Made by a program: the position numbers and the translations under genes. Of a stretch of DNA of 5,245 nt, positions 1 to 5,245 are shown one piece after another (the stretch's first letter is position 1; the number at the start of each line of letters is the position of its first letter). The notes beneath the pieces are model-generated. The model made no database searches and was not told the origin of the DNA. It saw nothing but the letters and a program-made list of their open reading frames with translations. The stretch is from Bacillota bacterium (GTDB lineage Bacteria > Bacillota > Sulfobacillia > Symbiobacteriales > ZC4RG38): positions 1 through 5,245 of the forward strand of contig QGUP01000170.1 in assembly GCA_003242505.1 (NCBI GenBank), written 5' to 3'.

Positions 1-604
1 CACCCGGGGAATGCCCAACTCGGTCTTCGTTTACGTCGATTACGGCATCGGCGCCGGCTTCATCGTCGGCGGCGAACTCTACCGGGGCCGGGACCGGGTG
101 GCCGGGGAACTGGGCCACACCACCGTGGACCTCAGCGGCCCCCAGTGCCACTGCGGCAACCGGGGGTGCCTGGGCACCCTGGCCTCGGGCCTCTCGGTGA
201 TGCGCCGGGTCTGGGAGGCCCGGCAGGGGCCGCCGGTGGCCGCGCCGGTGGATCTCCTCGCCCGGGGGCTGCGGCTGGACGACCTGATCCAGGCGGCCCG
301 GGCGGGCGACGCCCTGGTTCAGTCCGCCATCCGGGAGGCCGCGGCCTACCTGGGGGTGGGCCTGGCGAACCTCATCAATCTCTACAACCCGCAAGCGTTG
401 GTGCTCGGCGGCAAGCTGGCCCTGGAAGGGCCCGAGTACTGGGAGACGGCCACCACCGCCGCGACCCGGCGGCTCTACCCGGCCTTCCGGAACCAGGTGG
501 GCGTGATTCGCAGCGCCCTCGGCCCGGACGCGCCGGGGATCGGGGTGGCCGCCCTGGTGGTGCGGCCGCTCTTTCAGCCGGTCCCGCTGCCCGTCGGCGC
601 CTGA
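1..604 (+). CDS. ROK-family (NagC/XylR-type) transcriptional regulator, C-terminal part, 5'-truncated by window edge
   Basis: The frame is open from the left edge (first full codon at base 2) to TGA at 602-604, giving about 200 residues. ROK regulators usually have about 380-400, so roughly half is missing, including any N-terminal helix-turn-helix. The ATG at 11 lies inside the conserved ROK core and is not the true start. Counting from that Met, visible features are a glycine-rich phosphate-loop-like segment (VDYGIGAG, 9-16), the ExGH sugar motif (E33, G35, H36), the zinc motif CHCGNRGC (C46, C48, C53, with H36 as fourth ligand) and a helix-rich NLINLYNPQALVLGG segment. The loop reads DYGIGAG, not the kinase-like GTGIGxG, and a transporter operon follows directly, so a sugar-responsive repressor or activator is more likely than a sugar kinase. 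The Glu that normally follows GCL in ROK proteins is Gly (G55, codon 173-175). Family assignment is firm; ligand and mode of action are inferred. Confidence -1.
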   Translation, partial: TRGMPNSVFVYVDYGIGAGFIVGGELYRGRDRVAGELGHTTVDLSGPQCHCGNRGCLGTLASGLSVMRRVWEARQGPPVAAPVDLLARGLRLDDLIQAARAGDALVQSAIREAAAYLGVGLANLINLYNPQALVLGGKLALEGPEYWETATTAATRRLYPAFRNQVGVIRSALGPDAPGIGVAALVVRPLFQPVPLPVGA

Positions 605-625
605 GTCCATACACCACACCCACCA

Positions 626-635
626 AGAGGGGGAG
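626..635 (+). promoter_or_regulatory. Ribosome binding site of the solute-binding lipoprotein gene
   Basis: The purine run AGAGGGGGAG ends 7 bases before ATG 643. It decides the start: the long open frame extends far upstream (to 145) inside the regulator gene, but only ATG 643 has this site and is followed at once by a lipoprotein signal peptide. A nearby ATG at 636 is in another frame. I see no convincing -35/-10 promoter in the 38-base gap 605-642, which suggests read-through from the regulator gene or a promoter inside it. Confidence -1.
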
Positions 636-642
636 ATGGGCA

Positions 643-2181
643 ATGCGCAGGAGTCGAGGCTTGGCTGCTCTCGCAGCGGGGCTCCTGGCCCTCGCCGTGG
701 CGGCCACAGGCTGCACCAAGCCCACCACCAGCCAGTCCGGCGGCCAGCCCCAGGGCAGCAGCCAGCAAGCCGGCACCGGCGCCCAGGGCGCCAAGGAGAT
801 GACGGTCGTCATCCGGATGATGGACGCCCAGGACCAGTACTTTCGGGAGCAGATCCTGAAGAAGTTCGAGCAGGAGAAGGGCGTCAAGCTGAACGTCGTC
901 ACCTTTGACAAGGAAGACGACGTCCTGGAGATGCTCCGGATCGAGAAGGAGTCGGGCAAGCACACCATCGGCCTGGTCAAGACCGTCGACACCCTGGTCA
1001 CTCCGCTGGTGGAACAGGGCTACCTGATGCCCCTCAAGGACATCGTCGGCGAGGAGCAGCTGCAGAAGGATCTGGCGGAGTACGCGGCGGACGCGGTCGC
1101 GTTCGGCACCAAGAACGGCGTGGTCTACTACATCCCCCGGAAGCTGGAGACCAACACCATGCTCTACTCCAAGAGCATGGTGGCCGAGGCGGTGCAGAAC
1201 TGGCGGAAGTTCGAGGCGGAGCTGAACGAGGCGGTCAAGAAGCACAACGGTTACGGCCTGCCCAAGGGCTTTGAGGTGGAGGCCGATCCCAACCAGTGGG
1301 ACTGGTATGACCTGCTGGCGGTGGGGTACTACTGGGCCAACACCGAGTACAACGGGGTGAAGACCGGCCGGATCGCCCACCGGACCCGGAAGTACGAGGG
1401 CACCACCACCGAGATCTTCACCAAGGTGCTCCAGGCCGGCGGCCAGCCCGAGGACATGCTGAAGGGCGACACCGACGCGGTGGTCGACGCCTTCGCCTGG
1501 GAGGCCCTGCAGAAGGAGCTGGGCATCTACAACCCCCGGATGTTCACCGAGGAGTGGACCGGCGGCAGCATCTGGCAGGCCATCGCCGAGGGGCAGGTCT
1601 TCCTCTCCTTCATGCACCAGATCGACGCCTTCTTCGTCCACGGCGGCTCCCATCCCACCATGCAGGGCTACATGCCGGAGCCCGACGACATGGGCCTGGC
1701 GATCATGCCGGCAGGGGTCTCCCTGGCGATGAACCCCGACGGCACCCCGCAGCGGGTGGGGACCCACATGTCCAACGCCTCGGGCTGGTGGTGGGGCATC
1801 CCGGCCACCTCGCCGGACCCGAAGCTCTCCTATGAACTGGCCCGGTTCATCACCAGCTACGAGGTCCACCTGGCCGAGTCCAAGGCCTTCGGCATGATGC
1901 CGATCCGCAGGGACGTGCTGGACGGCCTCGACCAGGCTTTCGAGGAGCCCTGGATGCGGGAGGTCTTCCAGGTGGCCAAGGCCCAGTACGAGGCCGGCAC
2001 CGCCTTCAAGCCGACCCTGAAGACCTGGCCCCAGGTGAGCAACCAGTGGCTCGAGGCCTGGCACGAGATCATCGGCGGCGGCAAGTACCTGAAAGACGGC
2101 CGCATCGACGCCAAGACCATCCGCCAGCACCTCCAGCCCCACGCGGAGAAGATCCGCTCCTTCGCCGGAACCGGGAACTAG
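643..2181 (+). CDS. Carbohydrate ABC transporter substrate-binding lipoprotein (extracellular solute-binding protein family 1)
   Basis: This 512-residue protein is the extracytoplasmic receptor of the importer encoded downstream. It begins with a lipoprotein signal peptide: a basic start (MRRSR), a hydrophobic Leu/Ala core (residues 7-21) and a lipobox ATGC that would place the lipidated Cys at residue 24 (codon 712-714). Residues 25-51 form a Gln/Ser/Gly/Thr-rich tether. The mature fold starts near residue 53 (EMTVVIRMM) with the usual family pattern: an early strand, FEQEKGVKLNVV, then VEQGYLMPL and GVVYYIPRKLETNTMLYSK. Late in the protein, GWWWGIPATS (three Trp at 382-384) precedes a helix ELARFITSYE; exposed aromatics fit stacking on a sugar ring. 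At 512 residues it is longer than the usual 400-450, suggesting extra domain-II insertions or an oligosaccharide ligand. The family is clear from overall pattern and from adjacent CUT1 permeases; the substrate is unknown. TAG stop; followed by two strong hairpins. Confidence -1.
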   Translation: MRRSRGLAALAAGLLALAVAATGCTKPTTSQSGGQPQGSSQQAGTGAQGAKEMTVVIRMMDAQDQYFREQILKKFEQEKGVKLNVVTFDKEDDVLEMLRIEKESGKHTIGLVKTVDTLVTPLVEQGYLMPLKDIVGEEQLQKDLAEYAADAVAFGTKNGVVYYIPRKLETNTMLYSKSMVAEAVQNWRKFEAELNEAVKKHNGYGLPKGFEVEADPNQWDWYDLLAVGYYWANTEYNGVKTGRIAHRTRKYEGTTTEIFTKVLQAGGQPEDMLKGDTDAVVDAFAWEALQKELGIYNPRMFTEEWTGGSIWQAIAEGQVFLSFMHQIDAFFVHGGSHPTMQGYMPEPDDMGLAIMPAGVSLAMNPDGTPQRVGTHMSNASGWWWGIPATSPDPKLSYELARFITSYEVHLAESKAFGMMPIRRDVLDGLDQAFEEPWMREVFQVAKAQYEAGTAFKPTLKTWPQVSNQWLEAWHEIIGGGKYLKDGRIDAKTIRQHLQPHAEKIRSFAGTGN

Positions 2182-2212
2182 CCGGGGGCAGCGGATCGCG
2201 GAGCAAGTTGCC

Positions 2213-2259
2213 GGCGGCCCGGGCCCGGCAAGGCAGGCTTCCGCCGGGCCTGGGCCGCC
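2213..2259 (+). repeat. Strong stem-loop (17-bp stem) in the receptor-permease spacer
   Basis: The left arm 2213-2229 (GGCGGCCCGGGCCCGGC) pairs with the right arm 2243-2259 over 17 positions. All are Watson-Crick except one G-U (2221 with 2251), and the loop is 13 bases. It starts 31 bases after the receptor stop codon. No U-run follows, so it is not a standard intrinsic terminator. In sugar ABC operons such as malE-malF, intercistronic stem-loops are known to protect the upstream mRNA and raise receptor level over permease level. That role is an inference here; the pairing is read directly. Confidence -1.
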
Positions 2260-2275
2260 CTGGCGCAAGGCGCGG

Positions 2276-2303
2276 CGGGGGTCCGCACCGGTGCGGACCC
2301 CCG
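2276..2303 (+). repeat. Perfect 28-bp palindrome just upstream of the first permease gene
   Basis: The left half CGGGGGTCCGCACC (2276-2289) is the exact reverse complement of 2290-2303, with no spacer. As RNA it would make a GC-rich hairpin of about 12 bp with a 4-base loop. It ends 10 bases before the permease ribosome binding site at 2314. No T-tract follows, so simple Rho-independent termination is unlikely. Options are an mRNA 3'-end stabiliser or processing block for the receptor transcript, a partial attenuator, or a double-stranded protein-binding site. Perfect symmetry with no loop would also suit a dimeric DNA-binding protein, although an operator placed inside an operon would be unusual. 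Confidence -1.
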
Positions 2304-2313
2304 ACATCACCTG

Positions 2314-2321
2314 GGGGGTGA
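2314..2321 (+). promoter_or_regulatory. Ribosome binding site of the first permease gene
   Basis: GGGGGTGA matches the anti-Shine-Dalgarno complement GGAGGTGA at all but one base and ends 4 bases before GTG 2326. It supports the GTG start; no other ATG, GTG or TTG occurs in this frame between the receptor stop and 2326. The site lies in a small inverted repeat GGGGTGACCCC (2315-2325) and could also pair with the arm of the upstream palindrome (2297-2302). Confidence -1.
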
Positions 2322-2325
2322 CCCC

Positions 2326-3207
2326 GTGGGCCGGCGACAGCGACTCTACATGTGGCTCATGCTCTTTCCCGCCTTCTTCTACCTGGTGACCGCCTTCGGG
2401 CTCATCCTGTTCGAGATGGTGACCATCTCCCTGCTCTACGGGCCGCCGGGGGCCGAGGTCTACCCGTCCCTGGGCAATTACGCGGAGATGCTGGCCTCCC
2501 CGGAGTTCTGGGCGGCGCTGCGGCGCACCACGGTGTTCGTGGTCATCGGCACGCCGCTGCAGTTGCTGGTGGGGCTGGGGCTCGCTCTCCTGGTCCACCG
2601 GGAGTTCCGGCTCCGGGGGATGGTCCGGGCGATCTTCATGCTGCCCATCGCCATCCCGTCGGTGGTCACCGCGGTGATCATCAGCCTCCTCTTCAGCGTC
2701 CCCTACGGCCACGTGAACGACCTCCTCATGGGCCGTCTGGGCTGGTTTCCCCGGCTGGTCTCGGCGCCGGTCAACTGGTACGCCTCCGAGCCCCTGGCCC
2801 TGGGGCTGGCCCTCCTGGGCAAGACCTGGCGGGACATGCCCATCTCCATGCTGATCCTGCTGGCGGGGCTCGGCTCCATCAGCGAGGAGCAGTACGAGGC
2901 CGCCCGGACCATGGGGGCGACCTCGTGGCAGCAGTTCAAGTACATCACGGTGCCGCAGCTGGTGCCGGCCATGGCCTCGGTGCTGGTCCTCCGGTCCATC
3001 GAGGCCTGGAAGGAGTTCATCTTCCCGTACATCCTGGCCCCGAGCTTCCCGGTCCTCGGCACCCTCATTGACCATGCGTACCACGTGGCCAAGCGGCCTT
3101 CCTACGCCGCGGCCCTGGCCCTGGTCCTGGTGGTGCTGATCGCGGTCACCACCGGGGTCCTGAACCGGATCCTCCGCTTCCTGGAAACCCACCTGGTGAA
3201 GGCCTGA
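2326..3207 (+). CDS. Carbohydrate ABC transporter permease, MalF/UgpA/LacF type (CUT1 family)
   Basis: This 293-residue inner-membrane protein is one half of the sugar channel and pairs with the next gene product. Six hydrophobic segments are visible, at roughly 9-33, 69-90, 101-125, 157-182, 212-238 and 260-280. The conserved cytoplasmic loop that docks on the ATPase (EAA motif) is present: E191-A192-A193, G197 and the downstream I207-T-V-P210. Length and hydrophobic order match the short MalF-like group (UgpA, LacF, about 290-300); the long periplasmic insertion of E. coli MalF is absent. The start is GTG, supported by a well-placed extended Shine-Dalgarno site; the protein begins MGRRQR, a basic cytoplasmic N-terminus. 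It lies 144 bases after the receptor gene and 12 bases before the second permease. Family confidence is high; substrate is not readable. Confidence -1.
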   Translation: MGRRQRLYMWLMLFPAFFYLVTAFGLILFEMVTISLLYGPPGAEVYPSLGNYAEMLASPEFWAALRRTTVFVVIGTPLQLLVGLGLALLVHREFRLRGMVRAIFMLPIAIPSVVTAVIISLLFSVPYGHVNDLLMGRLGWFPRLVSAPVNWYASEPLALGLALLGKTWRDMPISMLILLAGLGSISEEQYEAARTMGATSWQQFKYITVPQLVPAMASVLVLRSIEAWKEFIFPYILAPSFPVLGTLIDHAYHVAKRPSYAAALALVLVVLIAVTTGVLNRILRFLETHLVKA

Positions 3208-3215
3208 GGAGGTGA
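3208..3215 (+). promoter_or_regulatory. Ribosome binding site of the second permease gene
   Basis: GGAGGTGA lies directly after the first permease stop codon (TGA 3205-3207) and 4 bases before GTG 3220. It is a full match to the extended complement of the 16S rRNA 3' end. It fixes the GTG start and implies tight translational coupling of the two permeases. The stretch GGTGACCC-N-GTG also occurs at the first permease start. Confidence -1.
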
Positions 3216-3219
3216 CCCG

Positions 3220-4053
3220 GTGAAGCGCATCCGCCTCGGCTGGGTGCTGGGACTCCTGGCTGCGCTCTTCCTGATCCTCTTTCCCCTCTACATCCTGTTC
3301 AAGTACTCGATCGCCGATCGGGCCTCCATCGTCACCGGCGGCCGGTACCCCGAACCCCTTTGGCCCTTTCACCCCACCTTTGAGATGTACCGGTACCTGG
3401 TCTCCCGGGGCGACTTCTGGGCCGCCGGGGTGACCAGCGTCCGGATCGCCCTGTACACCGTGGCCCTCTCCCTCACCCTGGGGGCCCCGGCGGCCTACGC
3501 CCTGGCCCGGTACCGGTTCGCCGGCTACGGGGTGCTGATCTTCACCCTGCTCTCCCTCCGGCTCTTCCCGGATATCGCCACGGTGATCCCGGTGGTGGAG
3601 CGGTTCTACAAGCCGCCGCTCAGCGCCCTCCCGGTGGAGGTGCAGGTGGCCCTGGCCCACACCCTGCTCTCCCTGCCCTACGTTATCTTCATGTCCATCG
3701 GCGTCTTCCAGGGCATCCCCCGGGACCTGGAGGAGCAGGCGGCGATCCTGGGCTGTTCCCGGCTTTACACCTTCACCCGGATCCTCCTGCCGGTGGCCGC
3801 GCCGGGGCTGGCGGCCGGCGCGATCTACACCTTCCTGCTCTCCTGGAACGAGTTCATCTTCGCCTACTACCTGACCTTCACCAATCCGGAGGGGGCGACG
3901 CTGCCGGTCTACCTCTTGCGGGTGATGGCCTGGACGCCCCAGAAGAACCTCCTGGCGGCCCTGGCCGTGGTCATCTCCGTGCCTGTCATCCTCTTCAGCT
4001 TCCTGGTCCAGAAGTACATGCAGGCCGGCCTGACCGCCGGTGCGGTGAAGTAG
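3220..4053 (+). CDS. Carbohydrate ABC transporter permease, MalG/UgpE/LacG type (CUT1 family)
   Basis: This 277-residue membrane protein is the second half of the sugar channel. Hydrophobic segments lie near residues 7-28, 72-96, 104-126, 141-165, 192-220 and 246-265. The ATPase-docking EAA loop reads E172-Q-A-A-I-L-G178, then R187-I-L-L-P191, so Gln takes the place of the first Ala. Other MalG-type signatures are SWNEFIFAYYLT (208-219) and the C-terminal tail GLTAGAVK (270-277), which in MalG-type permeases lies near the ATPase interface. Length agrees with the usual 270-300. The gene starts with GTG 12 bases after the first permease, and its TAG stop overlaps the next gene's Shine-Dalgarno site, so co-translation with both neighbours is likely. 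No truncation or frameshift is seen. Confidence -1.
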   Translation: MKRIRLGWVLGLLAALFLILFPLYILFKYSIADRASIVTGGRYPEPLWPFHPTFEMYRYLVSRGDFWAAGVTSVRIALYTVALSLTLGAPAAYALARYRFAGYGVLIFTLLSLRLFPDIATVIPVVERFYKPPLSALPVEVQVALAHTLLSLPYVIFMSIGVFQGIPRDLEEQAAILGCSRLYTFTRILLPVAAPGLAAGAIYTFLLSWNEFIFAYYLTFTNPEGATLPVYLLRVMAWTPQKNLLAALAVVISVPVILFSFLVQKYMQAGLTAGAVK

Positions 4054-4057
4054 GAGG
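4052..4057 (+). promoter_or_regulatory. Ribosome binding site of the ATPase gene
   Basis: AGGAGG overlaps the TAG stop of the second permease (4051-4053) and ends 8 bases before ATG 4066. It supports this start and translational coupling within the operon. Confidence -1.
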
Positions 4058-4065
4058 CTGAGCCG

Positions 4066-5145
4066 ATGTCCCACGTGGTGCTGCGGGGGGTCGGCAAGCG
4101 CTACCCCAACTCCCAGCGCTTTGCCGTCCGGAATGTGAGCCTCGAGATCGCCCGGGGGGAGTTCCTCACCCTGGTGGGCCCCTCGGGCTGTGGCAAGTCC
4201 ACCACCCTGCGGATGATCGCCGGCCTGGAGGAGATCACCGAGGGGGATCTCTACATCGCCGGCCGCCGGGCCAACGACCTGCCGCCAAAGGATCGGAATA
4301 TTGCGATGGTCTTCCAGAGCTACGCCCTCTTCCCGCACATGTCCGTGGCGGCCAACATCGTCTTTGGCCTGAAGGTCAAGGGGGTGCCGCCGGCGGAGCG
4401 GCAGCGGAAGCTGGAGTGGGCCTGCGAACTCCTGGACCTCAAGGGCCTCGAACACCGGCGGCCTGCGGAGCTCTCCGGCGGCCAGCGGCAGCGGGTGGCC
4501 CTGGGCCGGGCCCTGGTCCTGGAGCCGGAGGTTCTGCTCCTGGACGAGCCCCTCTCCAACCTGGACGCCAAGCTCCGGCTCCGGATGCGGACGGAACTGA
4601 AGAACCTCCACCGGAAGCTGGGGCTGACGGTCATCTACGTCACCCACGACCAGGCCGAGGCCATGACCCTCTCGGACCGGATCGCGGTCTACGACAACGG
4701 CCGGATTGTGCAGGTGGGCACCCCCGAAGAGGTCTACTACGACCCGGTGAACCGCTTCGTCGCCGGGTTTATCGGCGCCCCGCCGATGAACTTCTTCGAC
4801 GGCTGGCTGGAAGGCGGCGCCTTTGTCACCGGCGGGGTGCGGGTGCTCCTCGGCCACCGGCTGCCGCCGCCCCGGGAGCCGGTGGCGGCGGTCACCCTGG
4901 GGATCCGGCCCGAGGACCTGACCCCGGTTTACGAGGAGACCCTGGGTGCGCTCCCCGGCCGGGTGGCCTTTATCGAGCGCCTCGGCTCCGACGATTACCT
5001 GGTGGTGGAGGTGGCCGGCACCCTGGCCCAGGCCCGGGTGCCTGCGGGCACCCGGGTGGAGAGCGGCCGGCCGGTCTGGCTGGTGCCCCGCCCCGAACGG
5101 GTCTACTGGTTTGCCGGGGACGAGGAAGGCCGCCGGCTGCGGTGA
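4066..5145 (+). CDS. Sugar ABC transporter ATP-binding protein, MalK/UgpC/MsmX type
   Basis: This 359-residue cytoplasmic ATPase powers the importer as a homodimer bound to the EAA loops of the two permeases. All nucleotide-binding motifs are intact: Walker A GPSGCGKST (38-46), Q-loop Gln84 in VFQSYALFPH, signature LSGGQRQR (136-143), Walker B VLLLDEP with D160 and catalytic E161, D-loop SNLD (164-167) and switch His194 in VTHDQAEAM. After about residue 235 (GFIGAPPMNFF) comes the TOBE/OB-fold regulatory region typical of the MalK group, including LGIRPEDL. Length is normal for the group (about 360-370). Many Gram-positive sugar importers lack their own ATPase and share one MsmX; here the ATPase is encoded with its permeases, so the system looks self-contained. 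Last gene of the operon. Which of MalK, UgpC or MsmX it resembles most cannot be decided by eye. Confidence -1.
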   Translation: MSHVVLRGVGKRYPNSQRFAVRNVSLEIARGEFLTLVGPSGCGKSTTLRMIAGLEEITEGDLYIAGRRANDLPPKDRNIAMVFQSYALFPHMSVAANIVFGLKVKGVPPAERQRKLEWACELLDLKGLEHRRPAELSGGQRQRVALGRALVLEPEVLLLDEPLSNLDAKLRLRMRTELKNLHRKLGLTVIYVTHDQAEAMTLSDRIAVYDNGRIVQVGTPEEVYYDPVNRFVAGFIGAPPMNFFDGWLEGGAFVTGGVRVLLGHRLPPPREPVAAVTLGIRPEDLTPVYEETLGALPGRVAFIERLGSDDYLVVEVAGTLAQARVPAGTRVESGRPVWLVPRPERVYWFAGDEEGRRLR

Positions 5146-5159
5146 CGGCGGACCGTGTC

Positions 5160-5187
5160 GGTACACAGAACCGGGTACACAGAACCG
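5160..5187 (+). repeat. Tandem direct repeat, two perfect 14-bp copies
   Basis: GGTACACAGAACCG occurs at 5160-5173 and again, with no spacer, at 5174-5187. It begins 14 bases after the ATPase stop. The copies are identical and do not extend further on either side. Such a pair could be a protein-binding site (regulator, or transposase at an element end) or a minor duplication. No function can be assigned from sequence alone. Confidence -1.
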
Positions 5188-5245
5188 CGACCTTTTCACA
5201 ATTCCGAACCCAAGAGACCGTCACTGGATTCCTTTTCCCTCTTTT
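5188..5245. other. Less GC-rich non-coding tail at the right edge
   Basis: Composition drops clearly after the tandem repeat (TTTTCACAATTCC at 5193-5205), and the window ends in an unbroken 17-base pyrimidine run (5229-5245). I see no stem directly before a T-run, so no terminator is called. The only pairing is a weak AAGAG (5212-5216) with CTCTT (5239-5243). On the minus strand the same run is a purine tract AAGGAA placed 4 bases before a GTG at 5224, but the frame it opens soon runs antisense through the ATPase gene and does not look like a protein. The region may be the start of a different DNA segment continuing beyond the window. Confidence -1.

Noticed and set aside
145..642. Upstream extension of the receptor frame into the regulator gene
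   Set aside because: This part overlaps conserved ROK coding sequence in another frame and reads as Gly/Pro/Arg-rich nonsense. The signal peptide and ribosome binding site place the start at 643.
605..642. Promoter or operator between regulator and receptor genes
   Set aside because: The 38 bases hold no recognisable -35/-10 pair and no inverted repeat; only the ribosome binding site stands out.
2213..2303. Rho-independent terminator between receptor and permease
   Set aside because: Both stems are strong but neither is followed by a T-run; the bases after the second are ACATCACCTGGGG.
2182..2325. Receptor-permease fusion by read-through of TAG, since the spacer is open in the same frame for 48 codons
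   Set aside because: The spacer translates to low-information Gly/Arg/Pro-rich sequence over hairpin arms, and the permease has its own Shine-Dalgarno site and GTG. Lack of stops is expected at this GC content.
574..5199. A very long open frame on the minus strand (1541 codons)
   Set aside because: It is the codon-aligned antisense of the four transporter genes. Its conceptual protein is biased, repetitive (rich in Gly, His, Gln, Asp, Pro) and without a recognisable domain, and it runs through the spacers and hairpins. It reflects the absence of TTA, CTA and TCA codons in the sense genes.
4970..5224. Small minus-strand gene starting at GTG 5224 with a purine-rich upstream tract
   Set aside because: The 84-codon product soon becomes the antisense of the ATPase gene with Pro/Arg/Gly-rich content and no domain. 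The Shine-Dalgarno-like AAGGAA is part of a general polypurine run.
5146..5245. Terminator after the operon
   Set aside because: The ACCG-TGT-CGGT inverted repeat (5152-5162) has only a 4-bp stem with no T-run after it, and the T-rich run at the window end lacks a strong preceding stem.
1..5245. CRISPR array, tRNA or rRNA gene
   Set aside because: No regularly spaced repeats and no tRNA- or rRNA-like segments were seen; nearly all of the window is assigned protein-coding sequence.

Overview
The window is a GC-rich bacterial segment (by eye about two-thirds G+C). It is almost fully coding on the + strand and ends in a short, less GC-rich tail. The Shine-Dalgarno sites are strong and extended (GGAGGTGA type). 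The solute-binding protein is a lipoprotein, and the permease starts are GTG. Together with the family types, this suggests a high-GC Gram-positive-type organism, for example a Symbiobacterium- or Thermaerobacter-like member of the Bacillota. The taxon is a guess and no marker gene is present to settle it.

Layout: (1) 1-604, the C-terminal half of a ROK-family (NagC/XylR-type) sugar-responsive regulator, cut by the left edge. (2) 643-2181, a carbohydrate-binding lipoprotein. (3) 2182-2325, a 144-base spacer with two very strong inverted repeats: a 17-bp stem-loop and a perfect 28-bp palindrome. (4) 2326-3207 and 3220-4053, the two inner-membrane permeases of a CUT1 (MalF/MalG-type) importer. 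(5) 4066-5145, the dedicated MalK/UgpC/MsmX-type ATPase. (6) 5146-5245, a non-coding tail with a tandem 14-bp direct repeat and a pyrimidine-rich end.

The four transporter genes make a complete sugar ABC importer: lipoprotein receptor, heterodimeric channel and ATPase homodimer. They are closely packed (gaps of 144, 12 and 12 bases) and very likely form one operon. The regulator lies 38 bases upstream with no visible promoter in between, so it is probably co-transcribed and controls the operon in response to the imported sugar or a derivative. No glycosidase or sugar kinase is in the window, so the substrate cannot be named.

The gene content is a familiar type of system. The parts that deserve a second look are non-coding: the paired intercistronic hairpins between receptor and permease, a possible alternative pairing that involves the permease ribosome binding site, and the tandem repeat just after the operon, which may mark the edge of a mobile element. 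In the coding part, the ROK protein has lost a normally conserved glutamate next to its zinc motif.
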